The translations under genes were made by a program, and so were the position numbers. The notes beneath the pieces are model-generated. The model had not been told where the DNA came from and did no database searches. It saw nothing but the letters and a program-made list of their open reading frames with translations. A stretch of 64,000 bases of DNA, taken from positions 806,001 through 870,000 of the forward strand of contig NZ_CP069303.1 of assembly GCF_016839145.1 (NCBI RefSeq), read 5' to 3'. The DNA comes from Shinella sp. PSBB067. GTDB taxonomy: Bacteria > Pseudomonadota > Alphaproteobacteria > Rhizobiales > Rhizobiaceae. Positions 33,609 through 41,321 of this stretch are shown piece after piece. Position 1 is the first letter of the stretch. Each line of letters starts with the position of its first letter.

Positions 33609-36600
33609 TCAGAACGAGAGTGTGGTGACAGAGGCGGCACCGGGGCCGAAGAGCTGCCCGATCTGGGCAATACGGACAGTGAGGGAATTGCCAGGCCCGA
33701 GCGGCGCGCCCCAGTCGGCCGTCTGGTCGGCACCGGTATAGACGGCGCTGGTGGTGGCAGTGGTCAAGGATCGCTTGACGACTGAACCGTCGAGAATGTC
33801 GACCACATAGGTTTCGGTCGCCTCGCTCATCGGCACTTCGGCGGCGTTCCAGCTGTCAGCGGCAAGCGAGCGGTCACGGCGCGTCCAGCGAATGGTGAGA
33901 TCGCCGGGCACACGCGCCCGGCGCCACGGCTGCTCGACATGGGCCGGCGCGAACGGCCTCAATCCCATGCCCTGCGGCGTGAAGCTTCTTGCGACATAGG
34001 TCTCGTCGCTGACCGGTTTCGAGGCCGGACCGATGCGCCAGTTCCACGGAATGCCGAGATCGGCCTCGGCAACCGGCAGATCGGCGAGCAGACTGTCGAG
34101 CAGGACGACGCGTGCGCCGGCAGGTGTCGGATTGCCCATCGCCTGTTCGGTGCCGCGCTGGCCGCGCAGGAGCCGGGTGAGCCGGTACCGGCCGGGCGCC
34201 AGCAGCTCGGCCGCGCCCGCCTGCACGATCTCCCAGGCGCCGGGCGTGCTTTCCACGGCGAGCGCATTGGCGCCGCCGAACAGCGCCATGTCGGTGACGC
34301 TTTGCAGCGTGCCGGAGACCAGATCGACGATCATGACATTGCCATGGTCGAAACGCGATACCGGCCCGGACCAGAGATCGTTGACCAGCGTGCCGATGCG
34401 TGCGCGGGTGGCGAAGGCGGTGACCAGCTCGAAGCCATCGGCGCCGGGACTGCGAAACACCGCCATCTGGCCCGGCCATGGCACGGCATGGGCGGCAATC
34501 AGCGGATGGTGCGGGGTGCGGCCTTCGGTCAGCTGTGGCAGGTCGAGGATCACCACTTCCGGCGCGCCGAAGGCGACGATCTTCGCCGGCGTTGCCGGTC
34601 GTGCCGCGCCGGGCGGCAGGTCATAATCCTGCCGATCCTGGCGGATCGCCTCGACGGCGCGGGATTCGGCATCGGCGGCCGAAACAAGGCGGAAACCGAG
34701 CTGGCGGCCATCATGGTCGAGCTGGATCACATCTGTCGGATCAAGCGCCAGCCGAGACGGCGGCAGGCGGAAGACGGCGCTTTCGCGTCCCGTCCAGGCT
34801 TCCATCAGGGCGCGACGACAGCGGCGTTCGGCTTCTTCGGGCGGCACGGCAAAGGGGAAGGTTTCCGAGGAGATGCGGGATGCTTCGACGGTGATACGCC
34901 GGGCTTCCACCACGGCGGCATCGTAATCCTCGTCGGCACGCGCCACCTGCCATTTGAGTGCCTGGGGCAGTTCGGTTTCCTGACCGCGGGTCAGCTCCAG
35001 TACCTCGTCCCTGCCGGCAGCGACCATGTCGTCGACCGAGAGGGTCGCGACCGATGCCCGGCCGCGCATGACGAAGCGGATGTTTCCCTCGCTCTCGACG
35101 GCGTCGAAGCCGAAGTGACGGGCCAGGTTCGAGATCGATGCGCGCGGGCTTTCCAGCGCACCAATCACATAGCCCTCCAGCGCGCCCCAGAGACCGGAAA
35201 CGTCGATGCGGGCTTCCGGCATGCCGGCGCGCAGGCACAGATGCCGCACGAGCGCCGCCAGCGACACAGCGCCTAGCCGTCCGCTCAGCCAGTGACCGAG
35301 TCGCCAGTTGGGGCCGTCGGTCCAGACATCGGTCAACTCCGGGAAAAACGGATAGGGCCGCGCATCCCAGGTCCAGGCGGCGCATTCGGGAATATGCACC
35401 ATTCGTCCGCCATAGACCGACGATATCGGGTTGTTCGCCGGATCGCCCCACCAGAGCCAGGTCGCTTCCAGCCAGGCGCGCTGGATGGCATCGTCGCGCC
35501 AGCCGCGCGAGAAGTATGGCGTGAAGCTTTCGGACGACTTCGGGTCGAAGAAGACGTTCGGCTGGTTGGCGCCGCGGTCGATGGCCGGGCAGCCGAGCTC
35601 GGTGAACCAGATCGGCTTTGACTTTGGCGCCCATGCCGTCGGTGTGGCGCTTTCCACGCCGCCGGGCCGGTTGTGGTGCGCGTTGGACCACCAGGCGCGC
35701 AGGTCCTTGTAGCGGAAGACCCACGGCTTGCCGGCGGCACCATCGGTGATCGGTGTTCGGACCTGGTTCATCCGGTCGGCTTCGGAAGCGTAGAACCAGT
35801 CGAAGCCTTCACCGCCGGTAATGTTGGACTGCAGATAGGCGCGGTCGTGGATGGCGGGCCAGCCGTCTTGCGCATCGAGATGGTCGAAGCCGTTGCGCCA
35901 GTCCGACAGCGGCATGTAGTTGTCGATGCCGATGAAGTCGATATTGGCGTCGGCCCAGAGCGGGTCGAGGTGGAAGAACACGTCGCCGCTCCCGTCCGGC
36001 GGCTGGTGCCCGAAATACTCCGACCAGTCGGCGGCATAGCCAATCTTCGTGCTGGCCCCGAGGATGGATCGAACGTCGGCCGCCAGGTCGCGGAAGGCCT
36101 GCACGGCCGGATAGGTGGATGCGCCGGAGCGGATCGTGGTCAGCCCGCGCAGTTCCGAGCCGATGAGGAAGGCGTCGACGCCGCCGGCGACCTGGCACAG
36201 ATGCGCATAATGCAGCACCATCCGCCGCAAACCCCAGTCACTGGAAGGACGGGTCCAGCTGACGGTTTCGCCCGAGACGGAGAAGTTCGCCGGTGTCGCC
36301 GCGCCGAAGACACTCGCGACCTGCGAAGCCGCTGCGGCCGTCTTGTCGACGCTTCCCACATAGCCAGATGCAGGCGAACAGGTGATCCGACCGCGCCAGG
36401 GGAAGGACGGCTGACCAGCGATCGCGGCATTGTCCGAATATGGGTTCGGCAATGTGTTGCCGGGCGGCACATCCATCAGGATGAACGGATAGAAGGTCAC
36501 GCGCAGTCCGCGCGCCTTCAGTTCACGGATTGCCTGTACCACGGCAAAGTCGGCGGGCGTGCCGCCATAGACGGGGCGGTTCTCGGCATCACGGCTGACG

Positions 36601-37574
36601 AGATGGGCATTGGCCCGGGCAACGCCATTGACGGTCCAGGTTTTGGGGCTGGTGGTCTTGGCCGGAACTTCGACGCCGGGGCGGATCGTGCAATTACCGG
36701 CGCGCAGATCGTTGCCGAACCAGGCAACGACGAGGCTGACGCTCTCGACGTTCGGGGCCATGGCCTGCAGCCGGTCGAGGGCGACGACCATGTCGGCACT
36801 GTCGGAAAGCGCGTTGAGGTTTTCCGCCAGCTGCGCGCCGCTGCCCCCCTTGCGGATCGCTTCAGTCGCATAGGTGAACTCGCCCGAAGCCGGGATCAGG
36901 GTGATGGCCTGCGTCAACCCCTCGGCGGTGTCGGGATCGGCGAGCGGGCGAAACACTTCGAAGGAGAGCTGCGGCAGACGATTGCCGTAGTCGGTCAGCG
37001 GCAGTTCCTCGAACACCACATAGGCCGTGCCGCGATAAGATGGCGTATTGGTGGCCCCCATCTTCGCGGAGATGAAGGGATCGGCGGTCTGGCTTTCGTC
37101 GCCGGGATACCAGCGCCAGGTGATGCCGGCGGTTTCCATGAGCTTGCCATCGGCCCAGACGCGGCCAATGCCGGTGATCGGGCCTTCGCAGAGTGCCACG
37201 GCGAAGCTCGCGTAGTAGAGATATTCGGTGGTCCTAACCTTGCCGCCCCCGCCACCCTTGCCGCCGCCTTGGGTGGTGGTTCGGGTTTCCTCGCGGAAAT
37301 CCGTCGCCCAGATGATGTTGCCGCCGATGCGCATGCGGCCATAGAGCCGAGGAATGACGGCCCCTTCGGTCGACGAGGTGATGCGCAGACTGTCGAGCCG
37401 TGCCCCTTCGATCCGCTGCGTCGGCGCCAGCGACGAGATGATCCAGCTGTCGACCACCGAACCCACGGTCGAGCCGATGAAACCGCCGATGGTTGCGGCG
37501 CTGACGCCAAGGATCGTGCCGCCGATCGAGCCGCCAATGGCAGCGCCGGCAACGCCGAGAACAAGGGTGGCCAT
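33609..37574 (-). CDS. Baseplate multidomain 'megatron' tail protein with TIM-barrel
   Basis: A 1321-residue tail-tip protein. The N-terminus is a glycine/alanine-rich hydrophobic stretch (1-50). A tail-hub part follows, then a glycoside-hydrolase-like TIM barrel in the middle (DFIGIDNYMPLSDW and PIWFTELGCPAIDRGANQ), then a phage-tail domain at the C-terminus. This is the architecture of RcGTA gp15 and of many alphaproteobacterial siphophages. It probably forms the baseplate and may cut cell-surface polysaccharide. It lies 3 bases after the NlpC/P60 gene. The complementary strand also reads open over much of it because of GC skew, and that reading is not a gene. Confidence 0.9.
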   Translation of the reverse strand: MATLVLGVAGAAIGGSIGGTILGVSAATIGGFIGSTVGSVVDSWIISSLAPTQRIEGARLDSLRITSSTEGAVIPRLYGRMRIGGNIIWATDFREETRTTTQGGGKGGGGGKVRTTEYLYYASFAVALCEGPITGIGRVWADGKLMETAGITWRWYPGDESQTADPFISAKMGATNTPSYRGTAYVVFEELPLTDYGNRLPQLSFEVFRPLADPDTAEGLTQAITLIPASGEFTYATEAIRKGGSGAQLAENLNALSDSADMVVALDRLQAMAPNVESVSLVVAWFGNDLRAGNCTIRPGVEVPAKTTSPKTWTVNGVARANAHLVSRDAENRPVYGGTPADFAVVQAIRELKARGLRVTFYPFILMDVPPGNTLPNPYSDNAAIAGQPSFPWRGRITCSPASGYVGSVDKTAAAASQVASVFGAATPANFSVSGETVSWTRPSSDWGLRRMVLHYAHLCQVAGGVDAFLIGSELRGLTTIRSGASTYPAVQAFRDLAADVRSILGASTKIGYAADWSEYFGHQPPDGSGDVFFHLDPLWADANIDFIGIDNYMPLSDWRNGFDHLDAQDGWPAIHDRAYLQSNITGGEGFDWFYASEADRMNQVRTPITDGAAGKPWVFRYKDLRAWWSNAHHNRPGGVESATPTAWAPKSKPIWFTELGCPAIDRGANQPNVFFDPKSSESFTPYFSRGWRDDAIQRAWLEATWLWWGDPANNPISSVYGGRMVHIPECAAWTWDARPYPFFPELTDVWTDGPNWRLGHWLSGRLGAVSLAALVRHLCLRAGMPEARIDVSGLWGALEGYVIGALESPRASISNLARHFGFDAVESEGNIRFVMRGRASVATLSVDDMVAAGRDEVLELTRGQETELPQALKWQVARADEDYDAAVVEARRITVEASRISSETFPFAVPPEEAERRCRRALMEAWTGRESAVFRLPPSRLALDPTDVIQLDHDGRQLGFRLVSAADAESRAVEAIRQDRQDYDLPPGAARPATPAKIVAFGAPEVVILDLPQLTEGRTPHHPLIAAHAVPWPGQMAVFRSPGADGFELVTAFATRARIGTLVNDLWSGPVSRFDHGNVMIVDLVSGTLQSVTDMALFGGANALAVESTPGAWEIVQAGAAELLAPGRYRLTRLLRGQRGTEQAMGNPTPAGARVVLLDSLLADLPVAEADLGIPWNWRIGPASKPVSDETYVARSFTPQGMGLRPFAPAHVEQPWRRARVPGDLTIRWTRRDRSLAADSWNAAEVPMSEATETYVVDILDGSVVKRSLTTATTSAVYTGADQTADWGAPLGPGNSLTVRIAQIGQLFGPGAASVTTLSF

Positions 37575-37577
37575 GGA

Positions 37578-38039
37578 TCAGGTCTTCTTCTTTTGCCGGG
37601 TGCGGGTCGGGCGAGGAAACAGGAAGGCGAAGGCGATACGCCGCCGCCAGGGCAGGGTGAGCTTTTCCTCGATCACCCCAAGGCGCTCATAGGCATGGAT
37701 GAAGGTGCCGGCCTCGGTCAGGATGCCGACATGCTTGGCGATGGCCCGGCGCTCCATGCGGAAGATCAACAGCGCGCCGGGACCAACATCAGTCGCGGCG
37801 GTCTCGATCATGGCGCCGCGCGCGCCTTCGGCCAGCACTTCGTGCGGCCCGGTCTCGCCCCAGTCGCGGCTATAGGGCGGGATGACAAACGGCTCGTCGC
37901 CCACCACCTCGCGCCAGACCCCGCGCGCGAGGCCAAGGCAATCGCAGCCGACGCCCCGAAGGCTGGCTTGGTCGTGGTACGGCGTGCCGAGCCAGGACCG
38001 GGCTGTGTTAATGACCTTTGTCGGGTTGGCGGGCTTCAC
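37578..38039 (-). CDS. NlpC/P60 family tail peptidase
   Basis: A 153-residue protein with the NlpC/P60 catalytic layout: Cys in GVGCDCLGLARGVW (29-42) and the His in AKHVGILTEAGTFIHAY. RcGTA gp14 is the equivalent cell-wall peptidase. It likely opens peptidoglycan during DNA entry as part of the tail tip. Its start overlaps the DUF2163 stop (38036-38039). Confidence 0.88.
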   Translation of the reverse strand: MKPANPTKVINTARSWLGTPYHDQASLRGVGCDCLGLARGVWREVVGDEPFVIPPYSRDWGETGPHEVLAEGARGAMIETAATDVGPGALLIFRMERRAIAKHVGILTEAGTFIHAYERLGVIEEKLTLPWRRRIAFAFLFPRPTRTRQKKKT

Positions 38040-38920
38040 AGCACCGCTCCATCATGGCCGCCATCCTTCGTCGCATAGCGCAGCACCGCGTCCTGGCCGG
38101 GGATGTGGGGGAAGCCGCGGAAGTTGGCGACATTGGCGAATTTTGCTGAGCAGGTCGCCAGCCGCTTGTCGCAGCCGGCGCGGATGATGAAGGCGTCACT
38201 CTCGGCCATGGCGCGTACCGGCGCCTCGAGCAGCGTCACGATGGCGATACCGTCCACGAGATCATGGCTCAGCACCTCCGCTCGTCGCCCGGCATTGGCG
38301 CCGCTGGTCCATGTCACCGTGCCAAAGCCGAACCAGCCCGCGGCAAAGCTGCCGAGACCAGACGCGGTGAAGGCACGGTCACGCAGCAGATCGATCACAG
38401 CACCTGTGCCCGTGAAGGCCGGCGTGTCGAGATTGACCCGGCAGCGGGTATCACCGAGCTCGGCATCGCAGGTCGCCTGGAACAGGCGGCCGACAGTCTG
38501 GCCAAGCACATGGGCCTGGCTGCGCATCTCGGCGACGAAGGCGAGCCGGCCGCGCCGGATCTGGCCGATGGCGCCACGGCGTAGCAGGACGCGCTGCCCC
38601 GGATCGGTCCAGTTTACCCGCCAGACCTCGACTTCGGCATTGTCCCAACGACCGTCGAGAATGTCGGTCTCGGTGATCCGGTCCGAGGTCAGCACGCCCT
38701 GCGCATCCTGCGCATCGACCGAAAGGTCCGAGCCCGAACGCACTTCCGATGCCGTCAATCCACTTTCCGGCTCGAACGGGGTCCCGTCGAACTGGAGCGC
38801 CCGGTCATGATCGGTGAAGCCGAAGGTGACACCATCGGCACGGGTGATCCGCCAGCACCAGGCAAGCGTCGTCGTGCCCTCGTCGAGATGGGCCTGCAGT
38901 TCAGGGGAAAGGTCCTTCAT
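38036..38920 (-). CDS. DUF2163 phage baseplate hub protein
   Basis: A 294-residue DUF2163 protein, the family of RcGTA gp13. It opens with LSPELQAHLDEGTTTLAWCWRITR and ends with the conserved C-terminal zone CDKRLATCSAKFANVANFRGFPHIPGQD (here split by me as CDKRLATCSAKF and NFRGFPHIPGQD), which has the paired Cys residues of the family. It is a hub component between the distal tail protein and the megatron. It sits between the holin and the peptidase, as lysis genes have been inserted into the tail module. Confidence 0.88.
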   Translation of the reverse strand: MKDLSPELQAHLDEGTTTLAWCWRITRADGVTFGFTDHDRALQFDGTPFEPESGLTASEVRSGSDLSVDAQDAQGVLTSDRITETDILDGRWDNAEVEVWRVNWTDPGQRVLLRRGAIGQIRRGRLAFVAEMRSQAHVLGQTVGRLFQATCDAELGDTRCRVNLDTPAFTGTGAVIDLLRDRAFTASGLGSFAAGWFGFGTVTWTSGANAGRRAEVLSHDLVDGIAIVTLLEAPVRAMAESDAFIIRAGCDKRLATCSAKFANVANFRGFPHIPGQDAVLRYATKDGGHDGAVL

Positions 38921-38936
38921 TTTCGCTCACCGACCA

Positions 38937-39461
38937 TTACGACCGCGCCGTCCATTTGACGGCCAGGTCCTTGAGCGTGTGGCCGCCCATGTAGAGGCCC
39001 ATGAACCAGGCGGTGAGCGTCATCATGGTAGGGAGGTCGACGGCTGCTGCGATCTCGGAGCCAAGGATTGCATCGGCGATCGGCACCAGCACCAGCCGGA
39101 ACAGGAAGAGGAAGCCGAGGAACCACATCCATGCCGGGCGCCATGCCCAGGTCCACCAGCTCTCGCTTTTGTCGAGTTCAGCCAGCATCAGCCGGTTGGC
39201 CTCGCGCTGCTGGACGACCCATGCGGCAACGAGCTCGGGCGTTTCCGCCTCGACAGCAGCAACGGCTGCTTCGAGGTCCTTGGCCGGCATTGAAGGAAGA
39301 TCGTCCGGCGCCACACCTGCCTTGCCGGCAATGGCGTCGATGATCATGCCGCCGATCTCGCCGGCCGTGCCGCCGACATGCTGTTCGAGCAGCTGCTTGA
39401 CGATCGGCGCGCCGACCCTGGTCGCCGCCTCGATCAGGATGGAGGCAAGAACCGTGCTCAT
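38937..39461 (-). CDS. 3TM-type holin
   Basis: A 174-residue protein matching the 3TM-type phage holin family. The C-terminal half has WWTWAWRPAWMWFLGFLFLF, LVLVPIADAILG and MMTLTAWFMGLYMGG as membrane segments, and the N-terminal 90 residues are soluble and alanine-rich. Holins open the inner membrane at the set lysis time. It overlaps the lysozyme gene by 4 bases, a standard lysis pair. Confidence 0.85.
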   Translation of the reverse strand: MSTVLASILIEAATRVGAPIVKQLLEQHVGGTAGEIGGMIIDAIAGKAGVAPDDLPSMPAKDLEAAVAAVEAETPELVAAWVVQQREANRLMLAELDKSESWWTWAWRPAWMWFLGFLFLFRLVLVPIADAILGSEIAAAVDLPTMMTLTAWFMGLYMGGHTLKDLAVKWTARS

Positions 39462-40207
39462 GAGGTGATCCTTTTCGCTTCGGCGGCATAGGCCGAGGCC
39501 CGCTGCCGGTGGATGATGGCGCGTATGATGAGAATGGCGGCGACAACCGCGCCCACCGTCAGCAGGCCGCCCAGCATCCAGCCGGCGATCTGGTCGGCAT
39601 GCTGTGGATTGAAGAGTGCATCGCCGCTGCCTGCCGTCGTCGCGGTGCCGGCCGTGCCGGCGCCAACGGTCTGCGTTCTCGATCTGGAGCTGGCCGCAGC
39701 TGCTTCCGTCTCCAGCTGCTCACGCGCCTGCACGGGGCTTTTGGACCTGGCCAGCGCCCACGCCACACCCCTGGCCTCGATTTCTGCGACACGCCGCGAC
39801 CAGCCCCGGCCGAAGGTGTTCCAGATGGCGAGCGAGCGCATGAAGCCGAGACGCCTGGCGCAGAGTTTCCGGACCGTTTCGTGATCGGGCCCACCGATCG
39901 ACGCCATCAGCCAGCTTCTTGCCCGTGCGGGGCCGGAGTTCACCCCGGCATCGAAAGTGGCGAGATCGACGCCGGCGGCAAGCCGGTCGCCATTGATCGT
40001 GTCCCAATAGCCGGCGCGGTAGATCGCCTCGACATCCTTCATCGGGATGTTGCGCAGCTGGGTCCTGGTCGCGCCCGGTTTGTAGCGGCGATAGGTGGCG
40101 AGCGTGATGCCCTTCATGGTGGCGCCGCCTGGATCGGAAGGATGATCCGACCAGCCGCCCTCATAACCCAGCGTCACCGCCAGGCAGTTTCTGAAATTGC
40201 CGTTCAT
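39458..40207 (-). CDS. GH108 endolysin (N-acetylmuramidase) with C-terminal membrane anchor
   Basis: A 249-residue glycoside hydrolase family 108 lysozyme. The catalytic Glu is in LGYEGGWSDHPSDPGG (13-28), followed by TMKGITLATYRRY and DLATFDAGVNSGPARA. A Ser/Thr/Ala-rich linker leads to a transmembrane helix near the end (WMLGGLLTVGAVVAAILIIR), so it may be held in the inner membrane until lysis. It cuts the glycan backbone of peptidoglycan. It is next to the holin. Confidence 0.9.
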   Translation of the reverse strand: MNGNFRNCLAVTLGYEGGWSDHPSDPGGATMKGITLATYRRYKPGATRTQLRNIPMKDVEAIYRAGYWDTINGDRLAAGVDLATFDAGVNSGPARARSWLMASIGGPDHETVRKLCARRLGFMRSLAIWNTFGRGWSRRVAEIEARGVAWALARSKSPVQAREQLETEAAAASSRSRTQTVGAGTAGTATTAGSGDALFNPQHADQIAGWMLGGLLTVGAVVAAILIIRAIIHRQRASAYAAEAKRITS

Positions 40208-40213
40208 GGAAAA

Positions 40214-40345
40214 TCACCTCAGGAGAAAGACGAGCAGGATGAGGAGCGCGACCACGGTCCCCACGCGCAGGCGGTGGACGAAGGCCTCGCGCGGATCGGG
40301 ACTGTCGCAGCGCAGCTGACGGGCGAGGCGAAGGAGCTCACGCAT
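40214..40345 (-). CDS. Small single-membrane-span protein in the lysis module
   Basis: A 43-residue protein with a charged N-terminus (MRELLRLARQLRCDSPDPRE) and one transmembrane helix at the C-terminus (GTVVALLILLVFLL). It overlaps the upstream holin-like gene by 8 bases (40338-40345) and lies 6 bases ahead of the endolysin. It could be a spanin-like or antiholin component. No family is recognised. Confidence 0.55.
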   Translation of the reverse strand: MRELLRLARQLRCDSPDPREAFVHRLRVGTVVALLILLVFLLR

Positions 40346-40688
40346 CGTGATCGCCTCCCTTCGCGCCACGCAGCCGGGCAAGTGCGACCTCGATGAAGGC
40401 GGGACCAAAGACGCCGACGAGATAGGCGGCGGAACCGGCAGCGCCGCCGGCCGGGATCGCTTCGGCAGGCAGACCGAGCCACTTCGTGACCAGCGCCATG
40501 GAAAAACTGCCCATGCCGGCGGCGATGATGCCGCCGAGCAGGATGTGGCGCAGCGCATCGCGCAGCCGCATGCGGGTGCTCAGCGCATTGGTGGCGCCGC
40601 CGAGCGCGCCCCAGGCGGCAAGGATCACCGCCGTCGAGGCTGCAAGATCGCGCAGCACGCCGGCGATGAAGCCGGGTTCATCGTTCAT
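40338..40688 (-). CDS. Putative phage holin (multi-span membrane protein)
   Basis: A 116-residue protein with about three hydrophobic segments: AASTAVILAAWGALGGA (16-32), HILLGGIIAAGMGSFSMALV (48-67) and GAAGSAAYLVGVFGPAFIEV (82-101). It begins MNDEPGFIAG and ends in a basic/acidic tail. This is a holin-like layout, giving the phage two candidate holins with the 3TM protein at 38937. The ATG at 40688 overlaps the DUF2460 stop (40685). Confidence 0.65.
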   Translation of the reverse strand: MNDEPGFIAGVLRDLAASTAVILAAWGALGGATNALSTRMRLRDALRHILLGGIIAAGMGSFSMALVTKWLGLPAEAIPAGGAAGSAAYLVGVFGPAFIEVALARLRGAKGGDHDA

Positions 40689-41311
40689 TTGCGGATCTCC
40701 ACAAGGGGAATGGAGGTGATCGAGCCGAGCCGCTCGAGATCGAGGGTGATGTCGAGCGTGTCGGTGTCGAAACGGACGGGCACGTCGAACTCGAAGCCGG
40801 CGGTGACGGCGACGCCCGCAGCGGGCGCCGTGCCGAAGGTGACGAGCCCCGTTGCGCTGTCGACCGACCAGCCCGCAGGTGCTGGCGTGCCGGCAAGCGC
40901 GATCGTCACGCTGCCGGCAACGGGTTTGGTGATGATCCGCACCCAGCTCTGGCTGCCCGAGGCATAGCTCTTCACCAGTTGGAAGGTCCTGGTGCTGCCG
41001 TTGCCGGTTCCGAGCTGCTGGTCGGTTGCGCCCGGCGCCTGCGACGGCAGGCACGATTTGTAGTCGGCCCAGTCCTTGAAGCGAAACCCGTAGAGCCGAC
41101 CATTGCGCGCCTCGAAGAAGGCGACGACGGCGGCGAGATCGTCGGCGCGGCGGATGCCGTAGGCGACATCATAGCGGCGGCGACTGTTCGCCCAGCTGGC
41201 ATTGCGCTCCTCGTCGCCCGAGGTCAGTTCGACGATCTGCGTGCGCCGTTCCGGCCCGCCGCGTGCGCCACGCGAGATATCGTCCGGAAACCGGACCTCG
41301 TGGAAAGCCAT
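40685..41311 (-). CDS. DUF2460 distal tail protein
   Basis: A 208-residue DUF2460 protein (RcGTA gp12 family). It opens FHEVRFPDDISRGARGGP and has YDVAYGIRRADDLAAVVAFF and GRLYGFRFKDWADY in the N-terminal half, typical of the family, then a beta-rich C-terminal domain. It connects the tail tube to the baseplate. The ATG at 41311 is favoured over an upstream in-frame start because it matches the family start. Confidence 0.88.
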   Translation of the reverse strand: MAFHEVRFPDDISRGARGGPERRTQIVELTSGDEERNASWANSRRRYDVAYGIRRADDLAAVVAFFEARNGRLYGFRFKDWADYKSCLPSQAPGATDQQLGTGNGSTRTFQLVKSYASGSQSWVRIITKPVAGSVTIALAGTPAPAGWSVDSATGLVTFGTAPAAGVAVTAGFEFDVPVRFDTDTLDITLDLERLGSITSIPLVEIRK

Positions 41312-41321
41312 GACAAGAACC

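Noticed and set aside
35673..38078. 801-codon plus-strand frame opposite the megatron, NlpC and DUF2163 genes
   Set aside because: It spans three real minus-strand genes, has no domain and repetitive Arg/Gly/Val composition, as expected from a GC-rich complementary strand.
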